Positions 25,797-34,557 of a stretch of 64,000 nucleotides of DNA are shown here, piece after piece; positions within the stretch are counted from its first letter, which is position 1; each line of letters starts with the position of its first letter. The stretch is from assembly GCF_040580765.1 (NCBI RefSeq), contig NZ_CP158687.1:2666001-2730000 (forward strand), in the 5' to 3' direction. The notes beneath the pieces were generated by a model that did no database searches, was not told where the DNA came from, and was given only the letters and a program-made list of their open reading frames with translations. The stretch is from Lentibacter algarum. Its GTDB lineage: Bacteria > Pseudomonadota > Alphaproteobacteria > Rhodobacterales > Rhodobacteraceae. The position numbers and the translations under genes were made by a program.

Positions 25797-26575
25797 CCCA
25801 GCAAAATTCTTAGCATCTCACTCTCGGCATCTGCCAATCCATCCACCACGTCAAAGTGATGTTTGCCAGCGTCCTCAACGAGACCACACTCCCAAGCCTC
25901 ACTGAGCCAGCGCGCCTGATCCAGAAAGGCAGGGCGCTCGGCAGAGCCGACCCAAACAGTCACAGGGCAGTCCACACGATCCTCCATAAAGATCGGGCTC
26001 TCCGCCACAGCCTCGGCCTCTTCAAGCTTGAAGTCTGCATTCATCGAGGTCTGCATAAGCGGGCGTAAATCTGAAAGGGGAGAAATCGGCATCACATGCG
26101 AGAGACGCCCCGCCACTGCCTCAGGCAGCATCCCGCGCGCGAGCATCCGCGCTACAAGATGTCCTCCCGCTGAATGCCCACTCAAAGCAATTGGCCCCCC
26201 GATAGCTCCGGCGGCAAGGCTCACCGCAGAGGCAATCTCACGGGTGATCCCCCCGATAGACGTCTCTGGGCAGAGCGTATAGCTCGGCATCGCCACAGCC
26301 CAGCCGCGCCCCAGAGCACCCGCCGCCAAATGGGACCAATAGCTTTTGTCGAGCATCCGCCAGAAACCACCATGCACAAAGACAAGCAGCCCCTTCGCTT
26401 GGCCTTGCGGGCGAAACAGATCAAGCTTTTGTCGGGCAGCTGGCCCATAGGCCAAGTCCAGCTCCGCACCCTCTGTCATATCGCGAAACACAACAGCATC
26501 CGTCTCCCACTTGGTTGGAAAGCTATCTCCCTCAGGGATATAAGCCGCATTGGCATAAGCATCATCGAGCTCCAT
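25793..26575 (-). CDS. Alpha/beta hydrolase (arylformamidase/BD-FAE-like)
   Basis: A 260-residue esterase. The oxyanion motif is FVHGGFWRML, the nucleophile elbow is LSGHSAGGHLVARM and the C-terminal KHHFDVVDGL supplies the catalytic His. HGGFW/Y is typical of kynurenine formamidases and carboxylesterases. The ATG at 26575 has a GGAGGG box, better than an in-frame TTG at 26596. It is divergent from gabD; a TTTGATCAAA palindrome at about 26588 lies between them. No kyn genes are nearby. Confidence 0.82.
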   Translation of the reverse strand: MELDDAYANAAYIPEGDSFPTKWETDAVVFRDMTEGAELDLAYGPAARQKLDLFRPQGQAKGLLVFVHGGFWRMLDKSYWSHLAAGALGRGWAVAMPSYTLCPETSIGGITREIASAVSLAAGAIGGPIALSGHSAGGHLVARMLARGMLPEAVAGRLSHVMPISPLSDLRPLMQTSMNADFKLEEAEAVAESPIFMEDRVDCPVTVWVGSAERPAFLDQARWLSEAWECGLVEDAGKHHFDVVDGLADAESEMLRILLG

Positions 26576-26661
26576 CCCACCCTCCAATTTGATCAAATCA
26601 TCTGGACAAACCTATGCGCAAATGGTTTCCCTTGGCGAGATACAATCGCGCGGAGGCTGCT

Positions 26662-28134
26662 ATGCTTGATACACCAACAAACCTCAAATCCTTGCTTAAA
26701 GACCCTACGCTCCTGAGAACACAGGCGTATGTGAACGGCGCATGGATCGACGGAGAGGGCACATTTGATGTGATTAACCCCGCCCGAGGTGATGTAATTG
26801 CTCAAGTCACTGACCTGACGCGCGCACAAGTCACTGAGGCTATCGCCGCCGCCGAAGTTGCGCAAAACGACTGGGCCAAATGGACAGGCAAAGAGCGCGC
26901 CGCCGTGCTGCGCCGCTGGTTTGATCTGATGGTCGAGAACACCGATGACCTCGCAACTATTCTGACCGCCGAAATGGGTAAGCCACTGGCCGAGGCCAAA
27001 GGCGAGATCGGTTATGGTGCATCCTTCATCGAGTTCTTCGCCGAAGAAGCCAAGCGCATCTATGGCGAGACAATTCCTGGCCACCAGCGCGACAAACGTA
27101 TCACCGTGATCAAACAGCCTATCGGTGTCGCCGCTTCAATCACACCTTGGAACTTCCCCAACGCAATGATCACCCGCAAGGCCGCACCCGCACTCGCGGC
27201 TGGCTGCGCCATGGTTGCGCGCCCTGCCGAGCTGACACCGCTTTCAGCGCTTGCGCTCGGCGTTCTGGCCGAACGCGCGGGTATCCCTGCAGGTGTGCTA
27301 AACATCGTGACAACGTCTGACGCCTCCTCAACTGGTTTGGAGTTTTGTGAGAACCCAACCGTACGGAAGCTCACCTTCACAGGCTCAACAGCCGTGGGCC
27401 GTATCCTGTTGCGCCAAGCCGCAGATCAAGTGATGAAATGCTCTATGGAGCTTGGCGGCAACGCTCCCTTTATCGTCTTTGATGATGCCGATCTTGACGC
27501 TGCCGTTGACGGCGCGATCATGTGCAAGTTCCGCAACAACGGCCAGACCTGCGTCTGCGCCAACCGCATTTATGTGCAAGCTGGTGTCTATGACGCTTTT
27601 GCCGAAAAGCTCGCAGCGAAACTTAAGGATATGAAAGTTGGCGACGGCATGGAAGACGGCACGGTCTTTGGCCCGCTGATCAACGAAAAAGCCGTAACCA
27701 AAGTGCGTAGCCATATCGACGACGCACTCTCCAAAGGCGCGAAAGTCGCTTTTGGCGGCTCACAGCACAACCTCGGCGGCACGTTCTTCCAGCCCACGAT
27801 CATGACAGGCGTCACCCAAGACATGCAGGTCGCTCAAGACGAGACTTTTGGTCCCATGGCCCCGCTCTTCAAGTTTGAAAACGAAGATGAAGTGATCGCA
27901 ATGGCCAATGACACAATCTTCGGCCTCGCCAGCTACTTCTATGCCAAAGACCTGAGCCGCGTTTACAAAGTTGCCGAAGCGCTCGAATACGGAATTGTCG
28001 GCGTGAACACAGGTATCATTTCGACCGAAATGGCCCCCTTCGGCGGCGTCAAACAGTCAGGCCTTGGCCGCGAAGGCAGCCACCACGGCATCGAGGACTA
28101 CCTCGAAATGAAATACATCTGCATGGCGGTCTAA
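26662..28134 (+). CDS. gabD: NAD(P)-dependent succinate-semialdehyde dehydrogenase
   Basis: An aldehyde dehydrogenase of 490 residues. The active site is NGQTCVCANRIYVQ with the catalytic Cys and the second Cys found in GabD, ELGGNAPFIVFDDAD supplies the general base, and FTGSTAVGRIL binds NAD. The C-terminal GGVKQSGLGREGSHHGI with EDYLEMKY is also typical of GabD. It oxidises succinate semialdehyde to succinate in GABA and polyamine breakdown. The ATG at 26662 follows GGAGG; a 16-residue longer start is less likely. A strong terminator follows. Confidence 0.92.
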   Translation: MLDTPTNLKSLLKDPTLLRTQAYVNGAWIDGEGTFDVINPARGDVIAQVTDLTRAQVTEAIAAAEVAQNDWAKWTGKERAAVLRRWFDLMVENTDDLATILTAEMGKPLAEAKGEIGYGASFIEFFAEEAKRIYGETIPGHQRDKRITVIKQPIGVAASITPWNFPNAMITRKAAPALAAGCAMVARPAELTPLSALALGVLAERAGIPAGVLNIVTTSDASSTGLEFCENPTVRKLTFTGSTAVGRILLRQAADQVMKCSMELGGNAPFIVFDDADLDAAVDGAIMCKFRNNGQTCVCANRIYVQAGVYDAFAEKLAAKLKDMKVGDGMEDGTVFGPLINEKAVTKVRSHIDDALSKGAKVAFGGSQHNLGGTFFQPTIMTGVTQDMQVAQDETFGPMAPLFKFENEDEVIAMANDTIFGLASYFYAKDLSRVYKVAEALEYGIVGVNTGIISTEMAPFGGVKQSGLGREGSHHGIEDYLEMKYICMAV

Positions 28135-28154
28135 GCGACCACATCCAATCATAA

Positions 28155-28185
28155 GGGCGCGGGCTTTAAAGCCCGCGCCCTTTTT
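28155..28185 (+). terminator. Rho-independent terminator of gabD
   Basis: GGGCGCGGGC-TTTAAA-GCCCGCGCCC is a perfect 10-bp stem followed by TTTTT, 20 bases after the gabD stop. Confidence 0.92.
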
Positions 28186-28201
28186 CTTCGATGCCAAATA
28201 T

Positions 28202-28669
28202 TCAGTTAACGGCTTTTGCCTCAACCACATCGGCTACGGCTGCAGGGGCCGAGGCTATTTCAATGCGCCGAGGCTTCAGCGCCTCAGGTACTTCCTGCAC
28301 GAGATCAATATGGAGCATCCCGTCAGCATGGCTCGCGCCAGTCACGCGGACATGTTGCGCCAGCTGGAAGCGCCGCTCAAAAGCGCGCGTTGCAATGCCA
28401 CGATGCAAAAATGTCCGTTCACTTTCGCCCTCAGCCTTGTTCGCCGAAACAACAAGCGCGTGTTCTTTTACTTCTACAGAAAGGTCAGCCTCGGAAAATC
28501 CTGCAACAGCAATCGAAATCCGGTAGCCGTCGTCAGCGGTTTTTTCGATGTTATAGGGCGGGTAGCTCGCCTGCCCAACATCTTTTGCCATAGCACGGTC
28601 CATGAGGTCGGCGATCTGGTCAAAGCCGACAGTGGCGCGGTAGAGCGGGGTCAAATCAAAGTTACGCAT
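28202..28669 (-). CDS. Small heat shock protein, Hsp20/IbpA family
   Basis: An ATP-independent holdase of 155 residues. It starts MRNFDLTPLYRATVGFDQIADLM, written here as the IbpA-type N-terminus in two parts (MRNFDLTPLYRATVG, FDQIADLMDRAM), has PPYNIEKTADDGYRI, the alpha-crystallin core with RGIATRAFERRFQL, and a C-terminal tail lacking the classic IxI but with RRIEIA. A ROSE-like hairpin covers the ribosome-binding site, so translation is probably heat-controlled. It is convergent with gabD. Confidence 0.92.
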   Translation of the reverse strand: MRNFDLTPLYRATVGFDQIADLMDRAMAKDVGQASYPPYNIEKTADDGYRISIAVAGFSEADLSVEVKEHALVVSANKAEGESERTFLHRGIATRAFERRFQLAQHVRVTGASHADGMLHIDLVQEVPEALKPRRIEIASAPAAVADVVEAKAVN

Positions 28670-28670
28670 G

Positions 28671-28694
28671 GGTCATCCTCCATTGAGCGATACC
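28671..28694 (-). promoter_or_regulatory. ROSE-like RNA thermometer hairpin over the hsp20 Shine-Dalgarno
   Basis: On the minus strand, GGTATCGCTC pairs with GAGGATGACC across an AATG loop. The pairing leaves one bulged G inside UCGCU, which faces the GGAGG Shine-Dalgarno, and one bulged G on the other side. The anti-SD motif U(U/C)GCU with a bulged G is the signature of ROSE thermometers that melt on heat shock. The hairpin ends one base before the ATG. Confidence 0.7.
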
Positions 28695-28809
28695 AAAGGT
28701 TCAGCCTTCCTCAAAGGACAGGCCATAAAGTCGCAAGGCCCATCATTGGCGCCTTACATGTTTTAAAGTGGGAATGGTTTTTCAGAGTTTCAAGAGGGCA
28801 AAAGCTGAG

Positions 28810-29622
28810 TCAATTCTTGATAAATTTCGCACCCGTATCGCGTGTCTGCCCCACGGTGATGCGGTTCATCCTTGGCCCCTTGTCTTGAAAAACCCCGCCG
28901 CCCGCCGCAAGTTCTGCGCGCAAAAGAGCCAGCGGCGTCTCGAGCTGCGTTCCAAGTGAGACAGGGAGTCCCTCCACTTCGGCTTTGGCCGAGACAACAG
29001 AGACAATCCGTGGCGTACCATCGCGAAAGCTGAAAATAGGGGCACCAGACGAGCCGAAATCAACAGTGCAAGAAGTTACCAAAACGCCTTGTTGGCGCGC
29101 GAGAACCCCGCAGACTTCTTGCAAGCTCGGCGCTTCCGAGCGGTCCAAAGCATAGGACACAACCCCAATTTCATCGCCCTTTGCGGGGCGTTCATCCGTG
29201 GCAAATGGAATGATTGTTGTGTTGCGGATAGGGTGGTGTAGCTCCAACAAAGCGACATCATTGCGGACGCGCTCGGCTGTCGCTTTACTAGAATAATCAT
29301 AGTCGGGATGCACAACAGCCCGCTTCACCATCCGATATGCAGATGCACGCCCGTTGCGCCAACCTGCGAGAAATTCGATCTGCGCATGATCAATGCGCTT
29401 TTTTGTTTGCGAGCTATACAAACAATGCGCAGCCGTCAGCACCAGATTGGGCGCGATCAAAGCCCCCGTACAAAAGCCCTTGCCGTCAATATTGAGTCGC
29501 CCGACAGCTTCCCAGCCACGACTGTCATCCCCCGTATCAAGCCGTTTCAGACTGGAGGATTGCGCTGCCAAAGGGCTGGCAACCAGCGCAGAAAAAACAG
29601 CAAAAAGAAGCGCACGCAGCAT
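28810..29622 (-). CDS. Secreted trypsin-like serine protease
   Basis: A 270-residue chymotrypsin-fold protease with a signal peptide (MLRALLFAVFSALVASPLAAQ). The triad is visible: His in LTAAHCLYS, Asp in RNDVALLEL and Ser in DFGSSGAPIF. Cys residues near the active-site His and Ser may form disulfides. The ATG at 29622 was chosen since the longer frame would need a TTG. The target is unknown. It is downstream of glcF with about 70 bases between, but has a separate theme. Confidence 0.85.
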   Translation of the reverse strand: MLRALLFAVFSALVASPLAAQSSSLKRLDTGDDSRGWEAVGRLNIDGKGFCTGALIAPNLVLTAAHCLYSSQTKKRIDHAQIEFLAGWRNGRASAYRMVKRAVVHPDYDYSSKATAERVRNDVALLELHHPIRNTTIIPFATDERPAKGDEIGVVSYALDRSEAPSLQEVCGVLARQQGVLVTSCTVDFGSSGAPIFSFRDGTPRIVSVVSAKAEVEGLPVSLGTQLETPLALLRAELAAGGGVFQDKGPRMNRITVGQTRDTGAKFIKN

Positions 29623-29694
29623 AAGGTCCGAAGCCTTTTTCAATCCAGAGGGCCGAGCTATCGAAAACTTATGGCAAAATTAGGGCATCAGCCC

Positions 29695-30981
29695 TCAACT
29701 CATGAGTGCACGTGGCTTTGGCCCACCGGTCGCCCAGTCCAGAAGCTCCACCGTATGCACAACAGGAACACCAGTGCCCCCACCGATCTGCATCATACAG
29801 CCAATGTTGCCCGCAGCAATCACATCAGGCTGCTTTGCCTCCAACGTGTCCACTTTGCGACGCTTAAGTTCTTTGGAAATTTCAGGCTGCATAAGGTTGT
29901 ATGTGCCCGCCGATCCACAGCAAAGATGGCTGTCCGCCGGTTCCACCACTTCAAAACCAACCCGCTTAAGCAAGTCTTTCGGAAAGGTTTTGATCTGCTG
30001 ACCGTGCTGCAAACTGCAAGCTGCATGATAAGCAACGCGGATGCCCTTGGCGGCGCCTTCCGGCAGATCAAGCTGCATCAGAAGCTCACTCACATCCTGT
30101 GCGAGATCAGCGACCTGTGCGGCCTCTTTGGACTTGCCGCTCTCGCGGAACATATGACCGTAGTCTTTCACAGTCGTGCCGCAGCCCGAGGTGTTGATCA
30201 CAATACTATCTAGTCCGCCACTATTGGCCTCTGCCACCCATGCGTCGATGTTCTTTTCCGCCGTCGCGTGGCTCTCCTTGGTCTTGCCCATGTGATGCGT
30301 CAACGCCCCACAACAGCCCGCGCCCTCAGCAATCACAACCTCACAGCCAAAGCGGCGCAACAGGCGGATGGTGGCATCGTTGATATCGGTGTTGAGCGCC
30401 TTCTGCGCACAGCCCGTCATCAGCGCAACACGCAGCTTCTTCTCGCCCTTGGGCTGAAAGGTCTGCGGGTCGTCATTGCGGCTTACAGGCGGGATTTCTT
30501 TCGGCGCCATCTCAAGCATCGCGCGCAAGCGTGCATCAGGCACAATCGCCTTGAAAGGCTTCGCAATCTTTGCGCCCAGAAGCGCCAGACGGAAGCGCAT
30601 TGGATAGGGCAAAATTTGCGCCAAGACCCAGCGCAAGGCGCGGTCCGTTATGGGGCGCTTGTAAGTGTTCTCGATATACTCACGCGCATGATCCACAAGG
30701 TGCATGTAATGCACACCACTAGGGCAAGTCGTCATGCAAGCCAAACAGCTCAAGCAGCGGTCTACATGCATCACTGTCTTCTTGTCAGGCACGCGCTCGT
30801 TTTCGATCATATCCTTGATCTGGTAGATCCGCCCACGCGGGCTGTCGAGCTCATCTCCCAGTATCTGATAGGTTGGACAAGTCGCAGTGCAAAATCCACA
30901 ATGCACACAGTTGCGCAAAATCTCATTGGCACGTGCAGTGCCAGAGTCTTTGAGCTGCTCAGGGGTAAAATTCGTTTGCAT
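29695..30981 (-). CDS. glcF: Glycolate oxidase iron-sulfur subunit
   Basis: Electron-transfer subunit (428 residues) of the membrane-associated glycolate oxidase GlcDEF, which converts glycolate to glyoxylate. Two 4Fe-4S sites are clear near the N-terminus: CVHCGFCTATCPTY and CLSCLACMTTCPSG. Two CCG domains follow with GAGCCGALTHHMG and HLCCGSAGTYNLMQP. The ATG at 30981 directly follows the small membrane protein gene (one-base overlap, TGATG); the longer frame upstream is not needed. It is the last gene of the glc operon. Confidence 0.95.
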   Translation of the reverse strand: MQTNFTPEQLKDSGTARANEILRNCVHCGFCTATCPTYQILGDELDSPRGRIYQIKDMIENERVPDKKTVMHVDRCLSCLACMTTCPSGVHYMHLVDHAREYIENTYKRPITDRALRWVLAQILPYPMRFRLALLGAKIAKPFKAIVPDARLRAMLEMAPKEIPPVSRNDDPQTFQPKGEKKLRVALMTGCAQKALNTDINDATIRLLRRFGCEVVIAEGAGCCGALTHHMGKTKESHATAEKNIDAWVAEANSGGLDSIVINTSGCGTTVKDYGHMFRESGKSKEAAQVADLAQDVSELLMQLDLPEGAAKGIRVAYHAACSLQHGQQIKTFPKDLLKRVGFEVVEPADSHLCCGSAGTYNLMQPEISKELKRRKVDTLEAKQPDVIAAGNIGCMMQIGGGTGVPVVHTVELLDWATGGPKPRALMS

Positions 30982-31316
30982 CAGCCTGTCATCCAATCTG
31001 CGGCCGCCAGCCCGATCCAAGGGATCACACATGCCATAGCGCCTACCGCTTTTGTCAGGGCCAAGCCCCGTGTTGTTTCCACCCGCCGCATCACGACACG
31101 GACGCAAAGCGCCACAGTACCGACCCATGCAAGCCAAAGCATCGCCAAGGTCTCGAGCCCAGGTGCTCGCTCCGAGAACAAGGCTGCCGCCATCAAAGCC
31201 GCAACAATGGACACGCCCAAAACAAAGCTCATCTGTGTTGCTGCCCGCTGCGTCAGCAAGAGCATCAAAAGCGGCCCACCCAGAAAAACGGTGAAATAGA
31301 CCGCGCCCAAGCTCAT
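30981..31316 (-). CDS. Small four-helix membrane protein inside the glc operon
   Basis: A 111-residue hydrophobic protein with four probable transmembrane helices (about residues 5-22, 28-47, 56-75, 88-106). I do not recognise the family. It overlaps glcE by four bases and glcF by one, so it is translated with them. Since GlcDEF lacks its own membrane subunit, this protein could anchor or connect the complex to quinone, but that is inference. Confidence 0.72.
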   Translation of the reverse strand: MSLGAVYFTVFLGGPLLMLLLTQRAATQMSFVLGVSIVAALMAAALFSERAPGLETLAMLWLAWVGTVALCVRVVMRRVETTRGLALTKAVGAMACVIPWIGLAAADWMTG

Positions 31317-32431
31317 CCCCGCACCATCAGCGCTGGGTTAAATAGCCCCTTGGGGTCAAACCGCTGCCGCAAGCCATGACTCAAACGCGCAACACCCGCA
31401 GCTTCGGGCTGAAAAGCACAGCTTTCAAATGAGCCCTTCACGCGGGTCGCGTGGCCACCATGCGCCGCACAGTAACTCTGTGCAAAATCGGCAAGGCTTT
31501 CCTTGTCTGACGCAAGCCATGCCAGCCCACCAGCCCAATCAAGCTGTGTCTCAAAGCGATGCTCAGCCTGAGCCGCCGCCAAGAACGTAGGCATATCTGT
31601 GGGACGCAAGGAAATCCGCGTCACGAAAGCATGGCCCGCAAATGCAGTCACGTCACGAAGTTCCTGCCAAAGCGTGGCCGAGGCTTCGGCATTCAGCCGC
31701 TCTATCGCGCCAAAACGGGTCAAAACTGTTTCAAGCGCATCCAAGCGGTATGCCACCGAAGGTTCAAATCCTTCTATACGCAAATACACAGGGCCATTTT
31801 GCGCAGCACCCGTCACTTCATAGGGCGAGCCAAGGGCCGCGGACATCGCTTCAACGGCAACGGCCGCATCCGCAACATGCAGAGCCAGCGTGGCTTCTGT
31901 TTCAGGGCAAGGCATGACCTTTAGGCTCACTTCGCTCATCGCCCCCAGCGTACCCCAAGAGCCTGCCATCAGTTTAACAAGGTCATAGCCGGTCACGTTT
32001 TTCATAACACGACCACCGTTTTTCAAGGCGCGGCCCATCCCGTCAACAAATCGCACTCCAAGTGCGAAATCGCGGCATGCGCCTACCGAAATACGCCTTG
32101 GCCCGCTGACATTCGCAGCCACTGCACCGCCAATCGTTGGCGCCCCTTGCGTTCCCAAAAGCGTGCGATGATCCATAGGTTCAAACGAAAGCCGCTGCTT
32201 CTCTGCCGCCAAAAGCGCTTCGATTTCTGCGATGGGCGTTCCCGCCTTGGCCACAAGCGTCAGCGCACCTGGTTCATAATCAACCACGCCACTGATCCCG
32301 CTCATGTCGAGAACATCTTGTGCAATGGAATGCCCAATGGCGCGCGTACCGCCACCTTGCAGTTTCACAGGTGCCTGCAGTCCAGCAACAATCTCGGCCA
32401 GCTCGGCCTCAGTCTTCGGGGTAAATTTCAT
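31313..32431 (-). CDS. glcE: Glycolate oxidase FAD-binding subunit
   Basis: A 372-residue VAO/PCMH-family protein, the second flavin-domain subunit of glycolate oxidase. It begins MKFTPKTEAELAEIV, has the PCMH segment KLQGGGTRAIGHS, GTIGGAVAAN-like APTIGGAVAANVSG and KNVTGYDLVKLMAGSWGTLG. The ATG at 32431 lies four bases after the glcD stop. A longer start would overlap glcD and is not supported. Its stop overlaps the small membrane protein gene. Confidence 0.94.
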   Translation of the reverse strand: MKFTPKTEAELAEIVAGLQAPVKLQGGGTRAIGHSIAQDVLDMSGISGVVDYEPGALTLVAKAGTPIAEIEALLAAEKQRLSFEPMDHRTLLGTQGAPTIGGAVAANVSGPRRISVGACRDFALGVRFVDGMGRALKNGGRVMKNVTGYDLVKLMAGSWGTLGAMSEVSLKVMPCPETEATLALHVADAAVAVEAMSAALGSPYEVTGAAQNGPVYLRIEGFEPSVAYRLDALETVLTRFGAIERLNAEASATLWQELRDVTAFAGHAFVTRISLRPTDMPTFLAAAQAEHRFETQLDWAGGLAWLASDKESLADFAQSYCAAHGGHATRVKGSFESCAFQPEAAGVARLSHGLRQRFDPKGLFNPALMVRG

Positions 32432-32435
32432 GTTT

Positions 32436-33875
32436 CTACTCCGCCGCAATCCGCCGCGCCTCACTTGAGGCCAGCGGGAAAACTTTGGCAGGGTTCAAGA
32501 GCCACTTAGGGTCGAACACATCCTTCACAGCCATCTGCATATCCAGATCATCAGGCGCAAACTGATCCAGCATCAAATCACGTTTCTCGATGCCAACCCC
32601 GTGTTCGCCAGTCAGGCAGCCGCCCACTTCTACGCAAAGCTTGAGCACTTCAGCACCAAAGGCCTCGCAGATCTCCAAGTCCCCAGGCTTGTTCGCATCA
32701 TAGAGGATCAGCGGATGCATATTGCCGTCGCCCGCATGAAAAACATTCCCCACAGCAAGCCCATATGTCTTGCTCATCTCGCCAATCCGCTTGAGCACAT
32801 AGGGCAGTTGGCTCACAGGGATCGTGCCATCAAGACACATGTAATCACTCACCTTACCAATCGCCGAGAAGGCCGCCTTACGGCCCGCCCAGATGCGTCC
32901 CGCCTCGTCAGCACTTGTGGCTTTGCGAAATTCAACTGGGTTGTGTTGTTTGGCAATCTCGTGAATGAGGCCCAGCTGATGTTCAATCTCGGCCTCGCTG
33001 CCTTCCACTTCTACAATCAGAAGCGCCTCGCAGTCAGGATATCCCGCACGGGCATAATCTTCGCAGACACCAATCAGCATACGGTCCATAAACTCGATTG
33101 CCACAGGCAAAATACCCGCCTTGATAATGTCAGAGACACAGGCCCCCGCGACTTCATTGCTGTCAAATCCGATCAGCACAGGCCGCGCGCCCTCGGGCTT
33201 GTGCAAAATGCGCAGCGTGGCTTCCGTGACAACGCCAAGTTGCCCCTCACTGCCGCAAATAAGGCCCAGCAAATCTAGCCCACCCGCGTCCAAATGCGCG
33301 CCGCCGATCTCGACGATCTCTCCATCCATCATCACCATGGTCACACCCATGAGATTGTTGGTCGTCACCCCATATTTCAGGCAATGCGCGCCGCCAGAGT
33401 TCATCGCGATGTTGCCCGCAATCGCACAGGCAAGCTGGCTCGACGGGTCGGGCGCATAGAAAAAGCCTTCGCCCTCCACAGCCCCGGTGACAGAGAGGTT
33501 CGTACGCCCCGTTTGCACGCGAATAACGCGGCTGGCAAAGTCTGTCTCCAGAACAGCATTCATACGGCTCACGCCCAAGATCACACTGTCCGCCGTTGGC
33601 ATAGCGCCTCCCGCTAAAGACGTTCCAGAGCCGCGCGGAACAACAGGGACATTCATCTCGTGGCAAATTTTCAACGCCGCCGCGACCTCGGCAGTCGTAC
33701 GCGGCAAAAGCGCAAGCATCGGCGGGCAGCGATAGGCCGTAAGCGCGTCACACTCATAAGCCTTGAGCGCAATATCCTCGGCAATCACCCCATCCTTACC
33801 CAATGCAGCCGTCAGTCGTTCGGTCAGCTGAGCCTTTTTGGCGAGTGTAACTGGGTTAGGTGCTGGCATTTGCAT
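32436..33875 (-). CDS. glcD: Glycolate oxidase catalytic subunit
   Basis: FAD-dependent catalytic subunit (479 residues). The PCMH domain shows VVPRGSGTSLAGGAMP, NIAMNSGGAHCLKYGVT and GSEGQLGVVTEATLR; the C-terminal FAD-oxidase domain shows NVFHAGDGNMHPLIL and GGCLTGEHGVGIEKR. The ATG at 33875 has AGGAG seven bases upstream. It is the first gene of glcD-glcE-(membrane protein)-glcF. The upstream palindrome TTGGTAA-N7-TTACCAA probably controls the operon. Confidence 0.95.
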   Translation of the reverse strand: MQMPAPNPVTLAKKAQLTERLTAALGKDGVIAEDIALKAYECDALTAYRCPPMLALLPRTTAEVAAALKICHEMNVPVVPRGSGTSLAGGAMPTADSVILGVSRMNAVLETDFASRVIRVQTGRTNLSVTGAVEGEGFFYAPDPSSQLACAIAGNIAMNSGGAHCLKYGVTTNNLMGVTMVMMDGEIVEIGGAHLDAGGLDLLGLICGSEGQLGVVTEATLRILHKPEGARPVLIGFDSNEVAGACVSDIIKAGILPVAIEFMDRMLIGVCEDYARAGYPDCEALLIVEVEGSEAEIEHQLGLIHEIAKQHNPVEFRKATSADEAGRIWAGRKAAFSAIGKVSDYMCLDGTIPVSQLPYVLKRIGEMSKTYGLAVGNVFHAGDGNMHPLILYDANKPGDLEICEAFGAEVLKLCVEVGGCLTGEHGVGIEKRDLMLDQFAPDDLDMQMAVKDVFDPKWLLNPAKVFPLASSEARRIAAE

Positions 33876-33888
33876 GAGGCATCTCCTG

Positions 33889-33913
33889 AATTGGTAAAAG
33901 AATATTACCAATT
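33889..33913. promoter_or_regulatory. Palindromic operator upstream of glcD (TTGGTAA-N7-TTACCAA)
   Basis: AATTGGTAA at 33889-33897 is inverted as TTACCAATT at 33905-33913, giving 9-bp perfect arms around seven bases. The TGGT...ACCA core fits GntR/FadR-family sites such as those of PdhR, GlcC or LldR. It lies immediately upstream of the glcD ribosome-binding site, as expected for a repressor. The same 7-7-7 palindrome occurs upstream of the TRAP transporter at 40760 and imperfectly at 40833. Confidence 0.75.
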
Positions 33914-34015
33914 GGGTCAAAACTCAAACGATTCCTTCAATCCCGCGGTATTTCCTCGCGGTTTCACACAAAAATGTGTCGTGAATTTCAGCCACAGCAG
34001 TGATACCTCAGGCGT

Positions 34016-34378
34016 ATGATCAAACAGTTTGTTCTCCTCGCCGCGCTCACAGCGGGCACAGCCGCTCTCGCAGATGCGCCGACCATCACAAAGGTCGAGG
34101 CTTCGCGCGCGGGTATGGGCTGGCGCTTTGACGTCACACTCGCGCACCCCGACACAGGCTGGGACCATTACGCCGACGGCTGGGAACTCATCGATGAGGC
34201 AGGCAACCAGATCGCCTATCGAGAACTCATGCACCCCCATGTCGAAGAGCAGCCTTTCACGCGCTCCCTGCGCAATGTGATGCTGCCTGACGGCCTGCGC
34301 ACCCTATGGGTCCGCGCCAAATGTTCTCAAGATGGCTGGAGCACGAATACATTCGAGGTGACGCTCGCTCCCGAATAA
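34016..34378 (+). CDS. Conserved periplasmic protein of unknown function
   Basis: A 120-residue protein with a signal peptide (about residues 1-19, MIKQFVLLAALTAGTAALA, cut before DAP). The mature part is a predicted all-beta domain with TLAHPDTGWDHYADGWEL and ELMHPHVEEQPFTRSL, a pattern I associate only with uncharacterised alphaproteobacterial proteins. One Cys is present (AKCSQDGW). It is divergent from glcD. No function can be given. Confidence 0.75.
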   Translation: MIKQFVLLAALTAGTAALADAPTITKVEASRAGMGWRFDVTLAHPDTGWDHYADGWELIDEAGNQIAYRELMHPHVEEQPFTRSLRNVMLPDGLRTLWVRAKCSQDGWSTNTFEVTLAPE

Positions 34379-34530
34379 GGAACGCTGCATTTGTGTTCTG
34401 ATCGCAAAATCGATCTGGTCTAGACCATCATCCAATCCTGACATGACGCGCGAAAGCAAAGCCGCGCCTCCTTTGTCCAGTTTCTTGCAACCCCTCCTTC
34501 GAAACAGCCTAGGCAACTGGCCCTCGACTG

Positions 34531-34557
34531 GGTCAGGTTTGCAAAGTAAATCCAAAC
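34531..34557. repeat. Degenerate GGTTTGCAAAGTAAATCC hairpin repeat
   Basis: This resembles the third hairpin at 23424-23444 (GGTTTGCAAAG-AAATCC core, preceded by GGTC in both). Both copies sit just downstream of a minus-strand stop codon, so they may assist termination. The rest of the gap from 34379 shows nothing recognisable. Confidence 0.45.

Noticed and set aside
26588..26597. TTTGATCAAA palindrome between the esterase and gabD as an FNR site
   Set aside because: The TTGAT and ATCAA half-sites overlap and lack the required four-base spacer.
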